Notes: generated by a model not told the origin, from the letters alone. Counted from the stretch's first letter, positions 13,701-28,700 are shown. The stretch: 64,000 nucleotides of DNA from Galbula dea (GCA_013399015.1 VWZX01006702.1:1926462-1990461); one strand, 5' to 3'. Program-made: numbers and translations.

Positions 13701-16700
13701 CTACAAATTGGTGTCTCACTCACAGGCTAACTATAAGCCTAACACAGCAGAAGACTCTCTCCTTATAAGTCTAAGTTAGGCAGAGTAAGCCATTACATGG
13801 CCCAAGCAACCCAGACACAGAAAAAGAATTCAGACACTTTATTGCTTCCTCAAAAGATCCCTTACAACTCAAATAGACACTAAGCTCAACATATGCCTAA
13901 AAATACAAATTAAGAAGATGAAATAAGAATGTGTGTGTACAATGCCTATTTTATAAACTGAACTTCGAAACTCAGGAATATCCGTTAAGTGTAGAAAACT
14001 CCTAATTCTGCTTACTTGCCCATTGCAAATTACTTTTTCTTTTTAAATTAGGATATAAATGAACCCAAAATATTACAAAGAAAAAGAACATTTGCATAAC
14101 AAGGCACTGCTTGTTTACTGGTGTGACAAATGTAACTGAAAATTTCTGTACTAGTGACACTTCTCTGAATACAAGTATATTTTATAAATACCTGGGTTTA
14201 TACCATGAACTCTTTCTACAGCATTCTGATCAAATACCTCTGCTGAGCCACTTACATGGCATTTCACAGATTAAGGTTTAAATGGAAACTAGCTAATCCC
14301 CACAAAGTCCTTCTGATGATCAACATCAGCTTCGTTCTACAGAGAAGGCACAGAGTACTGAATTTTATCTGAAGGATGGTGAGGATATAAACAGTGACTG
14401 TGAAAAGCAATGGCAGGCTGATGATAAATGTGATTTATCAGCTTTCCTCCTTAGCTGGTGGAGCATACCCTTACCTGGGTATAGGGCACATGGGGGAACC
14501 GTGGAGCAGCCTTTGGAGGAATTGCTGGAGTACAGAGTGGCCATAAAGCCACAGGGTGGGAGGAAAAGCAGTCACCTGCATCAGCCATAAACTCTAGCTA
14601 TGCAACTGAAATTTTGCAACAACTTCCCCACTTTGCTAGCACTATTTGAAGGGTGTTAATGAGCCACTAGCAGCCCCTCCTCCCAAAGCTGTCTCATATT
14701 TTCAGCATCAGAATGCACTGACTTTCTCTGAGCTAAGAGAAACAAATGTGAGCAGCAGCAAACGTACTACCCCGTTAGAATTCCTGGCTTTTTAAACAGA
14801 GGTGAAATGGTAACTAAAATAAGACTTTCTTACAATGCTTTGCAAAAGCACTGCTACGAATTTAGTGAGGGAGTTAAAAGAACTCTCTCACTGGATTGTA
14901 ATTGTAAGAAAAGACTAGGTGTGAAAGGAAATAAAAGTTAGAATTTTGAAGCTGAATGTGATCCTCCTAACAGGGTGCCTGCAAGGTAAGCAGAGAGAGA
15001 ACAGCTGCTTACGGCTGTAGAGATCACTATGACGCAAACCACTGTCACATGGCATCTTTTAAGGGAATACTTCCTCCTTAGACTAAAACCGGAGCACAAG
15101 AGAAAGAGACCAGACCTGTGAGTGAAAAACACAGGGTAGGCCTACCAGCAAAACACATATTTGCCAGAATCCAGTATGTATTCACAGAGTCACAGAATCA
15201 CAGAATTATTAAGGTTGGAAGAGACCATTAAGATCATCAAGTCCAACCGTCAACCTATCACCACCATGCCACTAAACCATGTCCCCGAGTACCACATCTA
15301 TACACTTTCTGAACACCTCCAGGGACGGTGGCTCCACCACTGCCTTGAGCAGTCTGTGACAATGCCTAACAACTCTTTCAGGGAAGAAATTTTTCCTGAT
15401 ATCCAATCTGAACCTCCCCTGGTGCAACTTGAGGCTATTTCCTCTTGTCCTATCGCTGGTAACCAAGGAGAAGAGACCAACAACCTCCCTTCAGGTAGTT
15501 GGGGAGAGAGATAAGGTCTCCCCTGAGCCACCTCTTCTCCAGACTAAACAATCCCAGTTCCCTCAGCCACTCGACAAAGGAGATCACGTCACCAAAAAAC
15601 TGTTCAACCTTGAAAAAGAAAGCACTTACGTATCTCCTGACTTGCGGTAATTTTCTGGACATTCCAAAGACAGACAGCGGAAGCCCCCCTGGATGTTAAA
15701 GCAGGTCTCATTGAAAGAGCAGTTGTGGCTTTCTGCAACACACTCATCAATATCTGCCAAATGGAAACAGGTGAGGAGATTAGGCACATGTCTTTCCTCT
15801 ACTTGGAGGTGCCAGAGGATGAAAGTGCTATATTAGGTACTACAGAAAACGAGGTGCAAATAAGCACTATTAACCCAAACAACAGGCAAAAACAGGAAAA
15901 GGAAGAACAACAGCAATGTCACTAAATGGACAAGAACTAAGTATCTGCTGGAACATTTACAGCTTGATACCTCCGTTTAATGGCTAAACTAACTGATATA
16001 ATTTCACAGTGGGAATCTTCCATCTTCAAAATTTTTTACAGTTCTTTGATAATGTCCTAAAAGTATTCTCTACTGCATGCTATAGTCTGTAAGACAAATT
16101 TCCTGTATGTTTTTTATAAATTACCGGTTTCTTTAGATTCCAAGCTGATGTTCACAGCTTTACCTATAATGTTGTAGGAAAGGCATTTTATTAAAAACAC
16201 AAAAACTTGCTGGAACTTTTCAGAAGTTCACAATCCAGTGAAGTCTCCCTGCAGCTACTGAACTCACCTTGGCAGTTGCGTGCATTGGGTGCCAACCTGT
16301 AACCAGTGGAGGGACAAGTACATTGAAAGCTCCCAGGAATATTAATACACCGGAAGGAACAGATATGTCCTCCAGTAGGTAAAGCACATTCATCAATATC
16401 TGCAAGAAGAAAACACCACTAATTTGCCATGTGCTTAAGACATTCAACCAAGGGCACGCACACGGTGTTGCTGCTGTGACCTTCAAACACAATTTCTTGA
16501 CTCTTATTGCTGGACAAGGAAAAAGATCACCACATAGGTGTGGCTCTAGGGAATAATCACAAAATCATGGGTTCATAGAATGGTTTGGGGTTGGAAAGGA
16601 CCTTTAAAGATCATCTAGTCCAACGCCCCTGCAGTGAACAGGAACACCTTTAACTAGATCCTGCTGCTCAGAGACACAAACAACCCGACCTTGAATGTTT

Positions 16701-19700
16701 CTAGGGATGGGGTATTTACTACTTCTCTGGGCAACCTCTTCCAGGTTTCATCACCCTCATAAAAATTTCTTCCTTGTTTCTAGTCTAAATCTACAAAGGC
16801 TACCAGGAAGAAAGGGCGGTGTGCTGAAAATTAAAAGCAATGTAAAGGACCCAAGAGACAAAGTAAATGCCTAACAGCAAGCACTTTACACTGACACGTA
16901 TCACAGTACTTTATAAAAGCAAGGGAAAGAAATAGTTTTATCTTTATTCTGACAAAAAGGAAATTGAGATGAGGTGTTCTGCCCAAGGTCTTACTGTCTA
17001 TTAAGTCCTGGAGACCTAAGTCCTAATTCAGGATCTTGTCCACGAGGACACACCCACATCCTCCTTGCATTTGAGGAGAACCTAGTTAAGGCATTAGTAC
17101 AGAAGCAGCCACAGAAAGAGGTTATATACAACAACACCTAGTAATGAATTACATATGTAACATACGTTTGTATCATCGGCTGCTTAAGACTAGAAATGCT
17201 GTTCCTCAGAAAAAAAAAACCCCAAACAAATAACCAACATCATCTCTGTCAAGTTACAAAAGTATGCTAAGCCACAGCTCAGTGTAAACAGCAAAACTGA
17301 CACCACACAAGCAGAGATATTTCTAGACTAGGACACAGGTGGGAGACCTTCATTAAACAGTTTCACAGTTTCCAAGAAAATAACCAGAGAGAATCAAATG
17401 TTAAAATGAAACAGTTGCAGGTAGATGGAATTGTTTACAGTACCATGAGAATAACAAATGCTCACTCATCCTGTGCAAACCCATAACGCTTACCTTCACA
17501 TGAAATCCCATCGATATCGCTAAGCTGAAAGCCACGGCGGCAGTAACATTGATAGGAGCCATACACGTTGGCACATTCTTGACTACAGGGACTGCTCTCA
17601 CACTCATTTAAATCTGAAATGCAAAAATACATATTTGAATCCCCAATTTCTTGCTCTATTCATCACTCCTATTTCAGGACTAAGACAAAAGTTTGGAAGA
17701 CAACTTTTTTAGGTTAAAAAGGATGGTATGCATGACACTGAGTAAGCTGGAAATAATCTTTGGGTATATTACTCTTAAGAGAGTCTGGCACTATAGGTCA
17801 ATCCGTACTGTGCTATTATTTCCCAGTGTCCTTCAAAGTTGGTGACTTGGAGGCAGTCTTTAGGACCACATGTGCACCTTCATATCTGGATATCAACAAG
17901 GCTAGTTTTGAAGGTCTTGAACCTGATCTAGTTGAGTCACCCTTCCAAAATGCAGTAAATGTAGACCCAGGCGCCTCTGCATAACCCAGCCTAAGGGCAA
18001 TATATCTAAACTGTGGGCTACAGTGGCCTTGATTACTTGTGACAACATTCACGAAAACAGAGACCACACTGGTTTCATTTCTCATGCCATTCCAGAGCAG
18101 TCTTACAAAGCCAAGTCAAACGGAAATATCTAAAGAGCAACGAGCTGTATCTCACACTATACAGCCAAAGCCCCTGAGAGCTGTACCTTCACATGACCTG
18201 CCATCAGCTGAGAGCTTGAATCCCACGGTACAAGTGCAGTAATAGGAACCAGGAGTATTCTCACACTTGTGAGCACAAAGGCGCCCTGGATAGCGTCTGC
18301 ATTCATTGATATCTGCAATGATAAATATAGAGAGGTCTATGTATTGGCTGGCTTCACTGCAGTAGTACTCTGGAGAAAAATGTGGTCGTACTAGTCTGAT
18401 TTTTACTTTCCCGATGTAAATTTCATACTAGAGAGGGAAGGACTTCTCAAAATGCTCATTCAGAAGCACCCCAGTGCATAATTGAATTAGATTATAATTA
18501 AAAAGTTGCTTTGAACTTCCAAAGGAAGTTCAGCCTGGAGAAGAGAAGGCTTAGAGGGGACCTTATAGCGGCCTTTCAGTACCTGAAAGGGGATGATAAG
18601 GCAGGAGAGAGACTTTTCTCCTGGTCTGATTGCAACAGGACACAGGGGAATGGCTACAAGCTGAAGGAGGGGAAATTTAGGCTGGAGATTAGAAGGGGGT
18701 TCTTCACCCAAATTGTGGTGAGGCACTGGAACAGGTTGCCCAAAGAGGTTGTGGAGGCCCCATCCCTGGCAGTGTTTAAGGCCAGGCTGGATGTGGCCCT
18801 GGATGACCTGGTCTAGTGCATGTGGCGTCCCTGCCCATGGCAGGGGGGTTGGAACTAGGTGATCTTTAAGGTCCCTTCCAACCTGAGCCATTCTATGATT
18901 CTATGAATGTTTTGTTGTAGGTACATATAAAACTATCACAGAAAACCATTACTCACACTCTCATAATCTCACCTTTTAACAGGATAACAGATAACATGTT
19001 GGCAGTACCAACACAGCTTCCTTTGAAGTATCAGCAGCTCTTTAATATGGTATTAGATTTCAATAAACAACATAGTAGTCAATTTCACACTCAGATGGAA
19101 AAGGCTACGAGCAGTAACATTCTTCACACAGGATCATGTTTTAAAATGCCATGGCTGCATGGATTGAAGTCACTAGCTGCAACTTACCAATACAAGTTCT
19201 ACTGATGACATCAAAAGAATAGCCAGATTTGCACTCACAACGGTAATTGCCTGGGGCATTTATACAAACATGTCCTTCTCCACAAGGCTGATTAGAGGAT
19301 GAGCACTCATCCACATCTAAAAAAAGGAGAGAAGCGATTGAAAATATACTTCTGACTGTGCAAGAGGATAGAAAAGCAACATGTTAATATATTTCTATGT
19401 CCTCTAGGAGTTATAAAGCATTTTGAGACAGAAAGCAAGATTTTAATCTAGCTTCTAACAAGATCAGAGTCACAAATCCAAACTATTCTTACTGAAGGAG
19501 GCTATCTCTCAGGTGTCCTGTTAAAGTTGACAGACTTGGGAGGGAAAAGAGATCAGGAATTCAGGCAATCTTTGGAAGAAAATAGGCGCAAAACTGTTTT
19601 ATTATGCACACTCAATATTCATGGACCAGATCTTCAGCTAGTGTTAGGATGGCAGAGACCCACAGTCAGCAGTGCTTTGATAATCTGCTTACAAATATCA

Positions 19701-22700
19701 AAAACACATGCAGAAATACCTCTCTTTGCAAAAGCCACCTTAGTTAAAAGCCAGCCAAAGGCATATATGCCTTTCATCATTACCTGAATGGCTTCTGTGG
19801 GACCTTAAGAGGGCCTTGTGTTATACCTCTGTATTGAGGAGCCTTGAGACCATACAGCATTGTGCCAGTACACCAATGTGGTCACAGACAATGCCATTGT
19901 GGGGGAGTGATTATCATTTATTCTCTTCTTGTAATATAGAGTCTCATGAGTTATACAAAGGACAGAGAATAGAACCTTGTCATTTTTCACTTGTTAGGAC
20001 TGCCACAAGGGAAAAAACGGCACCAGGAACTGACTGTGGGAATAAGAAAAACTTGGGCGAAGTGCAAGAAACTGGTAAACATAAATGACAGACGTGATTT
20101 ATTTTCTTCAACCTGTTACTTACCTACACATCTCGTTCCATCTTCATTGAGATGATAACCTCGTCCACAGGTGGGTGAGATTCGCTGGCAGGTATATGAG
20201 CCATCAGTGTTAATACAGATCTGACCAGCTGGGCATGGCGTGTTGTTGCTCAGACATTCATTAATATCTGCAAGAGCAGAACAAGTCAGTGTAACTACAT
20301 GTTGTCTGAAAATGTTTACACTAAGATGCTTTCCTTATGTAATCCTCCAGAGGTTTACATCCTGAGGCAATTCTTCAGATTTTTAAAACTTCTGCTCATG
20401 GAAGAATACAACTATTTGTGCCATTCAGCTTCACTGACATAATGCTTCCAGGGTGACAAATTAGAAAGGTACAAGAGGCCCAGATCCCAATGAAAAGCAG
20501 AGGAAATTTGGTATAGAACTTGTATTTGTTTAAAAGCCTTTGAAAGTCTTCCTTAAACATACAAAGAGATGATCAGCAATTCATTGCACCAGCTCAACCA
20601 GTTCTGCTGCAGCCTGTGAGCCATGGCTCACAGTGAATGAGCTATTTGTTAGTATGTGCTCATAGGTAGTATCTGATTCCATTTTTACAGAGAGAGAAAG
20701 TACTGCTCACAGGTATTCAACTATGAATGTCCCACCTTGTCTGTATCCTGTCCATATAAACACACAAGAATGTGAATCACTTATTTATGTATTCACAAGA
20801 CTATGCAGCCCTCTACCACCCCTCAAACATAGCTCTGTTCTTTCACTAAGTGGATATCATAACGCTTTGTGATAAAGATAACCTTTGCCTGGTAAGAATC
20901 CACTACAAAATCATCTCAGTAAATGTAATGAGATGAGATTAAGCTGTACTAGTGTACAACCTGTTGTGGCGTATCTAGCTGAGAAAGTAAGGAACTCGGG
21001 CAAGGGTAGCACGTGCTATTAGTTTGGGTGAAAACAGAGTTACAAGAGTTGGGAATCTGTGGCTACAAGGGGTACCGAGGCAGCCTTTGCTACCTGGAAA
21101 TGTTAATGCAACTGAGACCTGGCAGTTTGTATGAGCAGCACTGCTTTTAAGTGTATGGGCTTGCATCCCATAAACTCCAGCAAGGTCCAGCTTCAAGTGA
21201 GTAATTCTCTGCCTAAAGTTTTCCCAACTGTTTCACCGGGATATTATCATCATTTTACACAGTGGTACTGTTAACTGTGAATAGCTACTCTTACCAGTTG
21301 GTATCGTATTAAGTACAGCAACCATCTTGCAAAATGTTAGCTGCCTGAAGGTAAGGAAGCAGACGTAGCACAATGTGAAACATTTCAGCCACGTCTATCC
21401 CAGCTCACTAGAGCGTGAAATGCTCAACTTACAAAGAGACACTAGGAGGACAGGAGAATTTTCATACTTTCCTGCAAGACCACATAGGGTGGCATTTGAT
21501 TCACAGCATGTAAAAATCAGCCTATGAAATTATTTTGGTGAATATTTTGAGCAAATGCATTTTAGAGGACATAACTATTGCTGCTGCAAGTTCAGGTGGC
21601 TTTACTAAAGTAAGTGAATGCAAGCTGACTACTAACTGCTGCAGACTTGGCGCTGGCTATAGCAGGCATAGGTCTTCAAAGGGTTTGTTGTGCACAAGCA
21701 CTAGTCCCCTTCTTTTTAAAGGCTGCAAATTTGTTTCCAGCCTCAGTTGTTTCCCACGTCAGATTTAGGCACTGCAGGGTATGCTATGGTCTGGAGAACA
21801 CAGAGTTGACAAGGAGCTAGACTTGGCAGCTGCTGCCACTCAGCCAGTTCTACAAGTCCAAGACATGCTATGCTGTTGGGGGAATTCAAAGCTGAGTTGA
21901 GACTTGCAAATGCTACTCAAGGTAATAACTGATAGACTTCTAGGTCTTGTTAGACAATTCCATTTAGAGTCTGCTGGAAACCAGCAATTCTAATAAAGGT
22001 TTTAATTCTGTCTTGTAGGAGTCTTGAGAACAAGGCATTAGCCTGACAGATTATAATCAGCCCTTAAAATAAAACTTCTCTTCAGAGTGTGTCAGAACCG
22101 GCCCATCATTCTCATACATAGTAAGATTCTTAATAGGCTCTAACTAATGAGGGACAGGTCTGGAAAGACCTACAAACCTGTAAAACCACACATACTAATA
22201 TCAACAGTGATTTACACAGGATGTCATAAATTATAGCTTCTTATGCTAAACTTTATCTCAAACCTTTTGGATAAAGGAAGATAAAATACATTAAAATTTT
22301 TTTTTACAAATTTTATTTTAGAAAAAATACCCAAAGACTTAGGGAAAATGTTCAAATGCAGCAAGTGCCTGAGGTAACAAACTCTCATTTGAAACAGAGA
22401 TCTAGTATTTAAGTCTTTTATTTAAATGAGGTTTGTCTGTAAATCTTACCTGTGGGACCAAACCTGTCTTTAAAAGAGCAAAAAACCCACGGAGCAGAGC
22501 AAGGCCTATATGAATGAAGAATGCCTTGAGAAGCTCAAAACCCACCCAGTGAAACTTCAACTTCTCTTCTAGGCGACACCTAAGTATTCCCTGAGACAAG
22601 AACATGGCTTACCAATACAGTTGCCTAGCGCATCTTGTATAAAGCCACTCATGCACTGTAGCTTGGGTCGGCAACGGAAAGATCCTGGAGTATTCTGACA

Positions 22701-25700
22701 GATAAAATCGGGGGGGCAGTTATGAGTACCAGTCTCACATTCGTCAATATCTGGTACATCACAAAAAAAAATTGTTAGCAGGAGTCTGACAGAAGCTTTT
22801 TCATCACACTTAAAACATAAGACATAGTTAAGGATCTCAGGCACATGAATCCTCAGCATACATTCATGCAATTCAATGCCGCGACCCAGGATCAGTTTGA
22901 GCTACTACCCCAGATTCTCAGTAAACACAGGTAGAGTAAGTTAAGGGTTTCATTACTTCGTAACATTATACATGGGGGGGTGTCTGTGTTTATTATGCTT
23001 TATCAGTTTAGTTCTCACAAGTAAAACGTTCCAAATGATTAGAGCACCTGAAGCATCACATTCAGCGGTGCTAAGCCTTGATTCAGCAGCGTGCTAATAC
23101 ATGGGCTCAGCTTTGAAGTCAGCAAGATTTAATTATGTGTCCAAGTGCAATTTTAATTTTAACCTTAGATCCAATGTAGACATTGTTCCTTTGTTTCATA
23201 AATGAATTAATTGGCCTCGATTCTCATCCATATTAAGGCTTGCAACACCCTTGCATTATTTACTTTAAAATGCACATAACTGATGTCTGCTTACTGTAAT
23301 ATTCCATTCCATTTCAGAATACACAATAAGTACTTGTGAAAAAACTGTGGTTCAGATAAAGCGGACAAGGGCTAATGAGGCTTCATTCATGAATGTAATC
23401 CTGTCCACACAAAAGCTAAAATTTAGTGTTTGCCACCTTGCAATCAGACGAACTCTCCTAAAGCTATTAAAATGCAACAGGATGCTTCGGCTTTCCCATT
23501 TATGCAGTTGACAAAACAGCCAACGCAACTGCTTATCCCTAGAGCTTTGTGACACTTGAATAATGATTGCAGAGCCTGTTTTAAGTTTAGGATGAGTTAA
23601 TGCTGAATTGAGTTCAGCAGGGTTCTACACATTGCACAACACAGTCATTTTACTTGGCATTTAAAAATCATATATGAAGATTATTCATTTTCTATTTTCA
23701 TCGCTATTAACGTAACATTAATAATTAACATTATTAACATATCTTATCCAGATAAGAAGTTTCTAACATTAATGACATGCAAAATTTACTGTCTGTACTC
23801 CCTTTTTCCCACCAGAGAAAGACTATTAATACTTGCTGGTAAGCTCTTTGTTGACCTAAATCTGATGTCATTCAAACCAGCAGAAATTTTACCTGGATGG
23901 GATCAAAGTTAGACCATGATACTTTGAATACTGTCTTTATGTTCTGCAGGTTTTGTGTTGGAATTTGTTTGTCAGATTTTTTTAATTGAATCTGTTACTC
24001 ATCACTGATCAGTTCCTGCAATGAGACCTTACCCAATATTTGGGCTGAGTTTATCTTCTCAGTGGAATCAAATCAGTATGCTTATAAACAATCCTAAGCT
24101 CTGGGGGAAAAGACCTTCTCACAGTGCAAACCAATTCTACATCAAATGGAGTTTGCTGCTAATTTATATCTCCATGAAGGAAGCATGTCAGGTGAAGTTA
24201 TGGAAGCACATAACAGGATGATGCAACTTGAAATCAGACACTTCTTTAGTGAAAAAGAAGACTATTACCCTTGTGTTCAAACACAGCTAGCCAAGAACAG
24301 TGACTTTAACCCTTTTTCCTTGGTAAAACCCTAAGACCATAGTGACTAAGAAATCAATCCCTTTGTATCAAATTTAAACCCCCTAAGGATAAAGGCTTAT
24401 GTTTTTTGAAAGATGCACCTACCTCACCATTTTCAAATTGAATCATCTGACCACTCCACTTGCCACACCTCATTTCACCCTCTGAAGCGTGCAAACTTGA
24501 TTCTTTCAGGTGAAACTAAAACATTAGATACGCTCCAGGAGTAGGACTTAGGCACTCCACTCACTAATGAGCAATCAACTCACAGGACCAGACTTGAGCT
24601 AATAAGAAGTAAACGCCAGAAAAATGTGTACGGCATGAGTGCTGGGCCTTCAAAATCAACTGTTTCAGTCCTTAGACCAGCTCTGCAACAGTGCAACACA
24701 AACTGCCACTGTAAAATAACTATAATTATCTCTCCTGGAAGTCTTTGTAGTAGTACCCAGACAGCTTGATCTGTTACCTGCAGGGTGACAGGGGGAAAAC
24801 TACTGTCCCAGAAAAACTGACTGCCTGTGTGTCCCTTTGTAACTACAGCTCACAGATGTATTTACTGAAAGTGAAAGAGCATGATGTGATGATGAACTTA
24901 TTAAGTCCCAAAGATTTTGGGTTTTCTGTACAGGACACACCTTTGCAACGACTGTCATCTGTCAGTTCATAACCAGTTCCACAGCTCGTGTCTCGCTGAC
25001 AGCGAAAGGATCCTAAGGTATTGACACAGGTTTGTCCAATCCCACAGCTGTGTGTCCCAGTGATACACTCATTAATATCTACAACAAGCAAAATTGTTGA
25101 AGAAAAAAAAAAAAGAAAAATAAAGATTAAATAAAAAAAATTAAATCAGTGGGAAGAGATGAGGTCAAAGGCCAGCTGTGAGCAGACCTCCAACCAGTCA
25201 TTACTTTGAGCATCAGGATACAAAGACTGGGGTGGATTTGGCCTCGCGCTCACACAACCCAAACCCATAACGTGGCTACTTATCTCAGTTGCCAGAGCAT
25301 GAGCCAGTAAAGACACTTGACAGTAACAGGACTTATGACTGCTGATTCACTGTAGTTAAAAAAGAGAAGGATGTTGTACTGAGTGCAAGCAAAGAGTCAG
25401 CATCACCTGACTTGCGTCCAGTAGAAGATGATTATCATGACTATACGAATGAGGCGAATGTGGTGGGTTTAAAGGCTCTTGCTCTGCCTCCCACCAACAT
25501 ACTGCTTAGGAACTCCCCAAGACACAGGTTTCTACTTTTTATTTTACAGAGACTGATAGACTTTTTTGTGTGAGTGTTGATTTTTTTCACTTTCTCTTTG
25601 AATGCATAAGAAAATTTGGCATCCACATGTTATAAAATGTTCTTCCTTTCTATATTTCATCCTAGGTTAGCACTAATCTGACCGAACATGACTATCTCTT

Positions 25701-28700
25701 TTCTGATGTTTATATCTGAGCTACTTACCTAGACTCCCTTTTCAGCCAAGACAGAAAAAGGCACTCCTGACAAGTTACACTTTTCATCCTAGAACAGCTA
25801 CACAGAACAGGCAAGACAAACCGTGCCCTGGGAGTGCTGAGAAAATCTCTCAGCAACAAAAGGAGCCTAGGCTGACTACCTCAGAAGCAAATGTCTACAG
25901 TGCACATCAGAAGACAAGTGCAATGAGCTCTGTCCCAGTCCATTTCAGCTGATGTCCCTTTTAAGTTTCTGGCAGAAACTTAACAATTCCTTCCCCTTGA
26001 TTTTTCCCATGCTACTCAATATATTCAAAACTTTCATCCCTCCTGTCACTTGTGTCCTTAGCAAGCTGAAGAATCCTACTTTATTTTATCTGCTTTGTCA
26101 ATTACTATCTACTATTATAAAAGAGAACAGATATTTTATTTTGGTTTTATTCACAAGAATAAATTCAAGACCTTCTGCCTCCTCTCCACTCTAAATCCTC
26201 CGTCTCGTCTCATCTTCCCACAACTCTTATTCCAAACACTCCATTTAAATCAACTTGCTATGATCTCACCTCTTTCCCCAGCTGACATAAGCATAATCTG
26301 ATCTCTTCTGTCTGGATCTTTTTATATCTGTTATGGTCTTTCAAAGCAAGGATGTTGATAATCGAGGCAATCGTTTAATGTCTTTTACCTTCACAGTTGA
26401 CACCATCTGGTTGAAGCTGATACCCAACAAAGCAGGAGCAGACATAACTGGATCCTGTGTCTCTGCACTGCTGAGAGCAGGGACCACCACCTAATTGGAT
26501 ATGTTAAGAAGTCTTCTATAATTAAGAGGCTCTTCACAGGAACTGAAACAAACCATTTATTTACAGGATGCTTGTTGATTTATTTAGGGAAGCAGACAAC
26601 TGAACACATACACATACAAAAGAAGGAAAGGGCTAAACACTGAAGGAAGTGTTGGCAATCACTAGATTCTTTTAGCTCTAAAAAAGAACACAAGCAGGAA
26701 GTAAACTAAGGAGTTGTTCACAGCTCATCATTGTTGGAAGTTGAAGGGAAAATCCTCCGGTTTTGTCTAGGAAGCTAAAACTTTGTGTGGTGATTACTGT
26801 AAAATAAGGAAGATAAGATGCTTCACCATAAGTTAATGAAACATCTTCACTCTTAGGTGCTTTAGGCTTTACTTTTAGCCCATCATTATTAGGACTGTAC
26901 TCTTGAATTAGATATAGCATGTGTTCTTTTCCTACTCAGCAGGAAGGAAACATGAAAGAGAGAAGACGACATTGTGGGTGACAAAGGCTTCAGAGAACCT
27001 ACAGGAATCAAGGCTTACTACTGGGGTACTAATGACCTAGTGGGGTACGTGTACGAGTCACGAAGGGTGTCAAAGAAAGCTGGGGCTATTCTGGCAAACA
27101 GAAGGAGAGGATAACACAGAAAATTTACACAAAATTTGTCTCATCATTAAGAAAACTTACTTCTTCCGATCTTGCTAAAAAATAAAAACATTTAATACTC
27201 TCACGATAGAGAAAAGGTTATACACTTCCAACTATTTGTTGTAGGAGTATTGATATTGTTAGTACAAACAGAATCCATCTTCTGTTTTTCAGAATGGCTG
27301 GACACGCATTAAACAAAAGGTTTGAGACAAGCACAATCAATGTGGGCAGATGTAGCTATAATACTTTAAACTTATAAGTTAAGTAATATATTTTTTTTAA
27401 GTGCAACAATTTCTTATGAGGGCAGAGCCATTAACACACCACAGAAATTTAGGTCAGTACACAGTACTGACAAAGGCAATGACATCAGTCTTGTGGTTGA
27501 GATGGACAGCTACCACTTTCTGAACCTCTTCTAATACTGTTAACTCCTGCCAGCCAAAATAAAACCTGTTATGGACATGCTGGAAGAACAGAAGTCATTT
27601 CCTCATATACCAAGAAGGTGCTCCAAAACAAAGTGCTGGAATTTCCACTACCGAGGAAATTTAAGTTTCCCCCGGTGAAATTCAAAAAAGTACAAGTCAT
27701 TTTGGCATGCCAATGCTACCAGAAAACATGCTGTAGACAGAAACTCTTAATTTGTAATTAGTCATACCAATCCATCTCTTGCTGGCAGCTGATTAACTGA
27801 TGAATGCAACAGCTGATTACATAAGAAATAATGCTAGGAGAACATGTAACACATTCTTCTATGTCATCTCTTGCAATTAGCAGCTGGAGAGGAGAGACAG
27901 TGCCGGCTCTGACTAGCTAATGACCTATTAGACATTTCCATCCTCTCTAGAGTGCAACAGCTACACAGCATGCAGCACAGTAAAACATCTCTCAACTGTC
28001 TATTACATTGATTTTATCCTAAATACATTGCTTAGTTCTGAAATGCTTGTAGAAAATAATAAATCACTGCTGGCTTAAGTTTATAGACACACAAATCACC
28101 CGTGCTAAGCAACGAATCAGAACACTTAGAAGGAGAATATCCCAATAACACATTCTTCCCAGGAGGTAGAACAGCCAGACTAATGAGGACAACGGCTGCT
28201 TTTTTTCGTATTTTTTCAGGTGATGCATCTCAAAATGAAACAAATTGCATTTTGTATTCCATCACCCTGACCATCCCAAGAGGAGACTAGAAGAATGCAC
28301 ACAGTTAACACAGGAACCTCATGTTCTGAAGAATCCAGAGTACCCCATGGGTTCCATGGGTAACTCCTCTGAAGTACTGCCCACTAGAAGTTAAATAAAA
28401 GTTAAATGAAGAGTTTAAGATTCAGTTGGGTAAGATGAACTCCTCTACAGGAGACGATGCCTCCATTGTATTTAAGAACTACTGAGGCATCATAATGGCC
28501 TGCTATTTCTTAGAAAGGATCTTTATTTTCTTATTTTTACCCATAACTAGCCTAGGCAAAAGGTTTTGGCTAATCTCTAGATCTAAGTGTGCTTCACTTG
28601 TATTGGGGGCAGTCATAAAAAGCTGTCCAACAGGACTAGTCACCTGACTTACCTCTGCAACCATCATGCAGATAAGGATCTTCTTGGTCTAGTTCCTCCT

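Larger units (their letters stand above)
8233..15629. other. Intron 14: common region to C exon
   Basis: 7.4 kb. It contains CR1 copies at 11676-11957 (+), 12536-12642 (-) and 15182-15578 (-), and a pyrimidine-rich stretch at about 10720-11250. The remainder is AT-rich with no supported gene. Confidence 0.75.
15754..19187. other. Introns 10-13 of FBLN1, between EGF exons
   Basis: Introns 15754-16267, 16400-17493, 17614-18186 and 18313-19187 (exons 11-13 lie between them). CR1 copies occur at 16557-16797 (-) and 18522-18906 (+). Nothing else was recognised. Confidence 0.75.
19317..26388. other. Introns 6-9 of FBLN1
   Basis: Introns 19317-20123, 20268-22612, 22751-24940 and 25079-26388 (exons 7-9 lie between them). 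They are AT-rich with no CR1 copy recognised, in contrast to the neighbouring introns 10-14. A pyrimidine-rich stretch runs at about 25950-26300. Confidence 0.7.
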
